Assembly: GCA_034432635.1 (NCBI GenBank)
Contig: DAOUBK010000018.1
Span: forward strand, 1 to 64,000
Length of the DNA stretch: 64,000 nt
Direction of reading: 5' to 3'
Source of the DNA: Roseiflexus sp034432635
Lineage (GTDB): Bacteria; Chloroflexota; Chloroflexia; Chloroflexales; Roseiflexaceae
Part shown: one piece after another, positions 61,370-64,000 of the stretch
How the letters are laid out: each line of letters starts with the position of its first letter
How positions within the stretch are numbered: position 1 is the first letter of the stretch
The notes under the pieces: model-generated
The model's database searches: none
The model's input: only the letters and a program-made list of their open reading frames with translations
What the model was told of the DNA's origin: nothing
Translations under genes and position numbers: made by a program

Positions 61370-62089
61370 ATGCGTCTTCAGGGACGGGTAGCGATTATCA
61401 TTGGGGCTTCGAGCGGTGTCGGGTATGAGACGGCACGGTGTCTGGCGCGTGAAGGTGCGACTGTAGTGGCTGCGGCGCGCCGCCGTGATCGGCTTGAGGC
61501 ACTGGTGGCTGAGATTGCCGGCGAAGGTGGGCGGGCGGTTGCTATTCCAACCGATGTGACCGTTGCGGAGCAGGTGGATCGGTTGGTTGAAAGCGCGGTC
61601 AATCTGTTCAGGCGGGTTGATATTCTGGTCAACTCAGCGGGGGTGACGCACAAAATTGCGCCGCTCGAGCAGTTCAGCGATGATGATTTTCGTCTGGTGA
61701 TCGAGACCAATCTCCACGGAACATTCTACGCGGTGCGTGCGGTTATTCCCCATATGAAGCGTCAGCGCTCCGGTACAATTGTCAATATCGCCTCGCGGGT
61801 GGGGAAGATCGGTATTGCCAATATCGCTCCATTCTGCGCAGCCAAATTTGCGCTCGACGGTCTCAGTCAGGCGCTGGGCGCAGAGTTGCGTCCGTACAAT
61901 GTTTTTGTGACTACCATCTTTCCCGGGCTGATCAATACCGAACTGGAACCGCTCAATCCCGGCGAAGAGTTTCGTCGTCGCCTGATGACGGCTGCCGATG
62001 TGGCTGAGGTCATTCTGTGGACATGTACGCTTCCGCCGACGGTGCGGGTTGATGAATTGCCGATCATGCCGCGTCAGATCGATATGTGA
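61370..62089 (+). CDS. Short-chain dehydrogenase/reductase lacking the catalytic Tyr
   Basis: A 239-residue Rossmann-fold protein. The cofactor motif is IGASSGVGYE (residues 11-20, G-A-S-S-G-x-G), with RRRDRL at the NADP-preferring position, NSAGV (about 84) and NIASRVGKIG (catalytic Ser region, about 138). The YxxxK motif reads FCAAK (about residues 152-156): the Lys is kept but Tyr is replaced by Phe, encoded by TTC. All other family features are intact. Loss of the Tyr usually cripples catalysis, so it may use another residue or be a binding protein. Its 3' end overlaps the convergent gene by 26 bases. Confidence 0.87.
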   Translation: MRLQGRVAIIIGASSGVGYETARCLAREGATVVAAARRRDRLEALVAEIAGEGGRAVAIPTDVTVAEQVDRLVESAVNLFRRVDILVNSAGVTHKIAPLEQFSDDDFRLVIETNLHGTFYAVRAVIPHMKRQRSGTIVNIASRVGKIGIANIAPFCAAKFALDGLSQALGAELRPYNVFVTTIFPGLINTELEPLNPGEEFRRRLMTAADVAEVILWTCTLPPTVRVDELPIMPRQIDM

Positions 62090-63230
62090 TCGTCTGCGCG
62101 GCGCTGGCGTTGCGGATCGCGGTCGATGAAAGATCGACGCGAAACAGGCGTTCGGGCAGTTCGCGGAAGAGGGGGCGCAGTGCAGGCGGCATCTCGATAT
62201 CCGCCAGGGTGCGGAAGGTGCCGTCCCTAACACGCCCGGCGACCAGGAAGGTGCAGTGTTGCGCGGCGATCCTGGCGAATGCCGCATCACGACCGGCTTC
62301 ACCGTCGTAGTAGCGCGGATCGATGATCCGAAGCGCGGTATCGTATCCGATAACGAATGTGCATCCAGGAAAGAGGTCTGCTTTCTGGACGAAGAGCGGT
62401 GCGCGTGTCAGCACCACGGGGTAGCGCCTGCGGAACTGGTCGAGGCGGCGCTCCAGTTCGATGTACCGCAACGGCGGTTTGTCAGCATTCAGTATCGGTA
62501 GTTCGAATGTAACCGGCGTACCGAGCAACACGGCTGCCGCCTGTGCCAGATACTCGTGCCCGGCATGGAGCGGGTTGAACGAACCGGACAGCAGTGCGGT
62601 TGGTGGTGCGCCTTCGCGATATGCTCGACCATCTCTGTCAACGAAGACCGCTGCTATGTCGCCGTTCAGCAGGAGCATCAGTGGATCGGGATGCGCTTCT
62701 TCCTCCACTGCTACAGTTTCAGAGGGTTCCAGCGCCAGCGCAGGCGGTGCGACGCCACACGCCCCAGCGATTGCGCGTATAATCAGCAGGCTTATCAGCG
62801 CCTCCTCGCCGGCGCGATCACGTGCACCTTTGGCAAGGGTCAGATTGAAGACCCGCAACGTCGCGCCGTCATAGACAGCAATCGAGCAACCATGATCCCC
62901 ACGTTTGGCACGGTCGGTTGCGATAGTGGCGGTGCAGGCGACACCTAGACATGGCGCGTCGCCATTGGTCAGGTGCAGAGCACGGCGATATGCGGCTTCA
63001 GCCATAGCGCGCGCCGTGGTGGTAGAGACGAACTTTTCCGGCGTCGTGCCAATCAGATCGGCGAGAGACGCAGCGGCGTAACGGTCGGTCGCCTCCAGTA
63101 CGGTGCGTGACGAACCGGGGACGCTGTGCAACCAGCAGAGCGCCAGGCTGCCAGCACCGGCAAACTCGAAGACCAGGCGATGGGGTGTTTGATGGATGGA
63201 CGTGATCGTTTCCTGAGGTATTGGCACCAT
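62064..63230 (-). CDS. CinA C-terminal-like domain fused to a nucleotidyltransferase
   Basis: A 388-residue fusion. Residues about 1-160 resemble the CinA C-terminal/PncC nicotinamide mononucleotide deamidase fold (TTTARAMAEAAYRRALHL and LGVACTATIATDRAKRGDHGC). Residues about 210-385 form a NadD/cytidylyltransferase-like domain with LLSGSFNPLHAGHEYLAQA (HxGH motif), LPILNADKPPL and FRVDLSSTAIRN (ISSTxIR motif). The ATG at 63230 was chosen; the ribosome site is weak. The two activities would convert nicotinamide mononucleotide to nicotinate mononucleotide and then adenylate it, a short NAD recycling route, but this is inferred from domains only. Confidence 0.8.
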   Translation of the reverse strand: MVPIPQETITSIHQTPHRLVFEFAGAGSLALCWLHSVPGSSRTVLEATDRYAAASLADLIGTTPEKFVSTTTARAMAEAAYRRALHLTNGDAPCLGVACTATIATDRAKRGDHGCSIAVYDGATLRVFNLTLAKGARDRAGEEALISLLIIRAIAGACGVAPPALALEPSETVAVEEEAHPDPLMLLLNGDIAAVFVDRDGRAYREGAPPTALLSGSFNPLHAGHEYLAQAAAVLLGTPVTFELPILNADKPPLRYIELERRLDQFRRRYPVVLTRAPLFVQKADLFPGCTFVIGYDTALRIIDPRYYDGEAGRDAAFARIAAQHCTFLVAGRVRDGTFRTLADIEMPPALRPLFRELPERLFRVDLSSTAIRNASAAQTITYRSDAA

Positions 63231-63283
63231 AAACAGTAGTGTACCACGATTTATCTGCGGTTGCCTGAAAGCGACCAGAAGCG

Positions 63284-64000
63284 ATGAATGGACGCGCAAC
63301 ACTTGCCGGTTTCGCATGGCTGTCGATCATGGCGGCGATGATAACGATTACGCTGAAAGCCGGGGCATATCTGGTCACCGGTTCGGTTGGTCTGTTGTCC
63401 GATGCACTGGAGTCGCTGGTCAACCTGGTAGCAGCGATTATTGCGCTGATTGCGTTGACGATTGCGGCGCAACCGCCGGACGAGGATCATTCCTATGGGC
63501 ACGAGAAAGCGGAGTACTTTTCGAGCGGCGTTGAAGGGGCGCTGATCCTGATCGCTGCCCTGAGCATTGCGTTCGCAGCAATTGGGCGCATCCTCAATCC
63601 CCAGCCGATCGAGCAACCGGGATTGGGTCTGACGATTGCCGTGATCGCGTCGCTGGTGAACCTGGTCGTGGCGCAGATATTGCTCCGCGCCGGTCGGCGT
63701 TATGAATCTATCACGCTGGAAGCCGATGCACACCATCTGATGACCGATGTCTACACGTCGGCAGGCGTCATCGTTGGCGTAGCGCTGGTCAGTCTCACCG
63801 GCTGGTATCTGCTCGACCCGCTGATCGCGCTGGCGGTCGCCGGGCATATTGTCTGGACAGGCGTGCAGTTGTTGCGGCGGTCGGTGGCGGGGTTGATGGA
63901 TACAGCGCTGCCGGCAGCCGAGCGCAAGGTGCTGGACGCAACGCTGGCGCCGTTTCGTGATGAAGGGATCATTTTCCATGCACTCCGTACCCGCCAGTCG
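63284..64000 (+). CDS. Cation diffusion facilitator transporter, 3' end outside the window
   Basis: The frame is open from an ATG at 63284 to the window end (239 codons, partial). About six membrane helices are visible. TGSVGLLSDALESLVNLVAA (about residue 30) is the TM2 metal-site region, where the common Asp/His ligands appear as Glu and Asn. ADAHHLMTDVYTSAGVIVG (about residue 155) is the TM5 site with His and Asp kept. HSYGHEKAEYFSSG is the typical loop. The start of the cytoplasmic metal-binding domain is at the edge. The protein exports a divalent metal such as Zn, Fe or Mn in exchange for protons; the TM2 change blurs which one. Confidence 0.9.
   Translation, partial: MNGRATLAGFAWLSIMAAMITITLKAGAYLVTGSVGLLSDALESLVNLVAAIIALIALTIAAQPPDEDHSYGHEKAEYFSSGVEGALILIAALSIAFAAIGRILNPQPIEQPGLGLTIAVIASLVNLVVAQILLRAGRRYESITLEADAHHLMTDVYTSAGVIVGVALVSLTGWYLLDPLIALAVAGHIVWTGVQLLRRSVAGLMDTALPAAERKVLDATLAPFRDEGIIFHALRTRQS

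Noticed and set aside
63251..63979. A minus-strand open frame opposite the cation diffusion facilitator
   Set aside because: The plus strand has clear CDF motifs and membrane helices; the minus product is highly polar and family-less.

Overview
The window looks like chromosomal DNA from a filamentous anoxygenic phototroph of the Chloroflexi, most likely Roseiflexus or a close relative. This is inferred from the high-GC codon use, the DUF4058 and Uma2 family genes, TrpB2, secreted proteins with Chloroflexi-type repeats, and a general resemblance of the proteins. There is no rRNA or other phylogenetic marker, so the assignment is an inference. I see no transposase, integrase, phage gene or CRISPR array. 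Between operons the DNA is instead crowded with several families of non-coding repeats.

Layout. 0-5 kb: the 5' end of an Uma2-type gene, a ComEA-like protein next to pyruvate kinase, small membrane proteins and a secreted glycosidase-like protein, then a tRNA-Ile/tRNA-Ala pair with its own promoter and terminator. 5-10.9 kb: an orphan AapJ-type binding lipoprotein, an M20 peptidase, 0.7 kb of degenerate repeats, and a secreted HEAT-repeat metalloprotease. 11-17.4 kb: envelope sugar genes (rfbD, two family 2 glycosyltransferases, a large membrane glycosyltransferase-like protein). 17.4-29.2 kb: an aldo/keto reductase, an amidase next to trpC, an S41 peptidase and a GNAT protein, together with at least four genes that carry in-frame stops or frameshifts. 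29.3-34 kb: an arginase-family protein and a GH38 alpha-mannosidase. 34.6-40.3 kb: a minus-strand tryptophan block trpS-trpE-trpG-(circularly permuted ATP-grasp)-trpD. 40.4-45 kb: a secreted six-hairpin glycosidase-like protein, then trpB2 and a sugar isomerase-like gene. trpB2 lies behind a strong promoter and a T-box leader whose apparent specifier is UGG (Trp).

45-51 kb: a minus-strand signalling operon encoding a Ser/Thr kinase with a beta-propeller, a PP2C phosphatase, a VWA protein, a zinc-ribbon/FHA protein and an 81-residue protein. A divergent SH3-type membrane protein lies across the promoter region. 51-57 kb: a radical SAM DNA-repair-type protein, a 30-residue acidic peptide gene, tRNA-Val, a WYL regulator behind a palindrome, and Lon, whose 5' leader holds a perfect 29-bp tandem duplication. 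57.1-58 kb: repeats. 58-64 kb: an ECF sigma factor with a membrane partner, a small UPF0158-like protein, pgk, a short-chain dehydrogenase lacking the catalytic Tyr, a CinA-like/nucleotidyltransferase fusion, and the start of a cation diffusion facilitator.

The strongest themes are: (1) tryptophan supply, with trpE, trpG, trpD, trpS, trpC and trpB2 in three separate places, one under T-box control and one carrying an ATP-grasp gene of unknown function; (2) the kinase/phosphatase/FHA/VWA cassette; (3) a run of recently broken genes in 18.4-29.2 kb; (4) several dispersed or tandem repeat families that fill the intergenic DNA.
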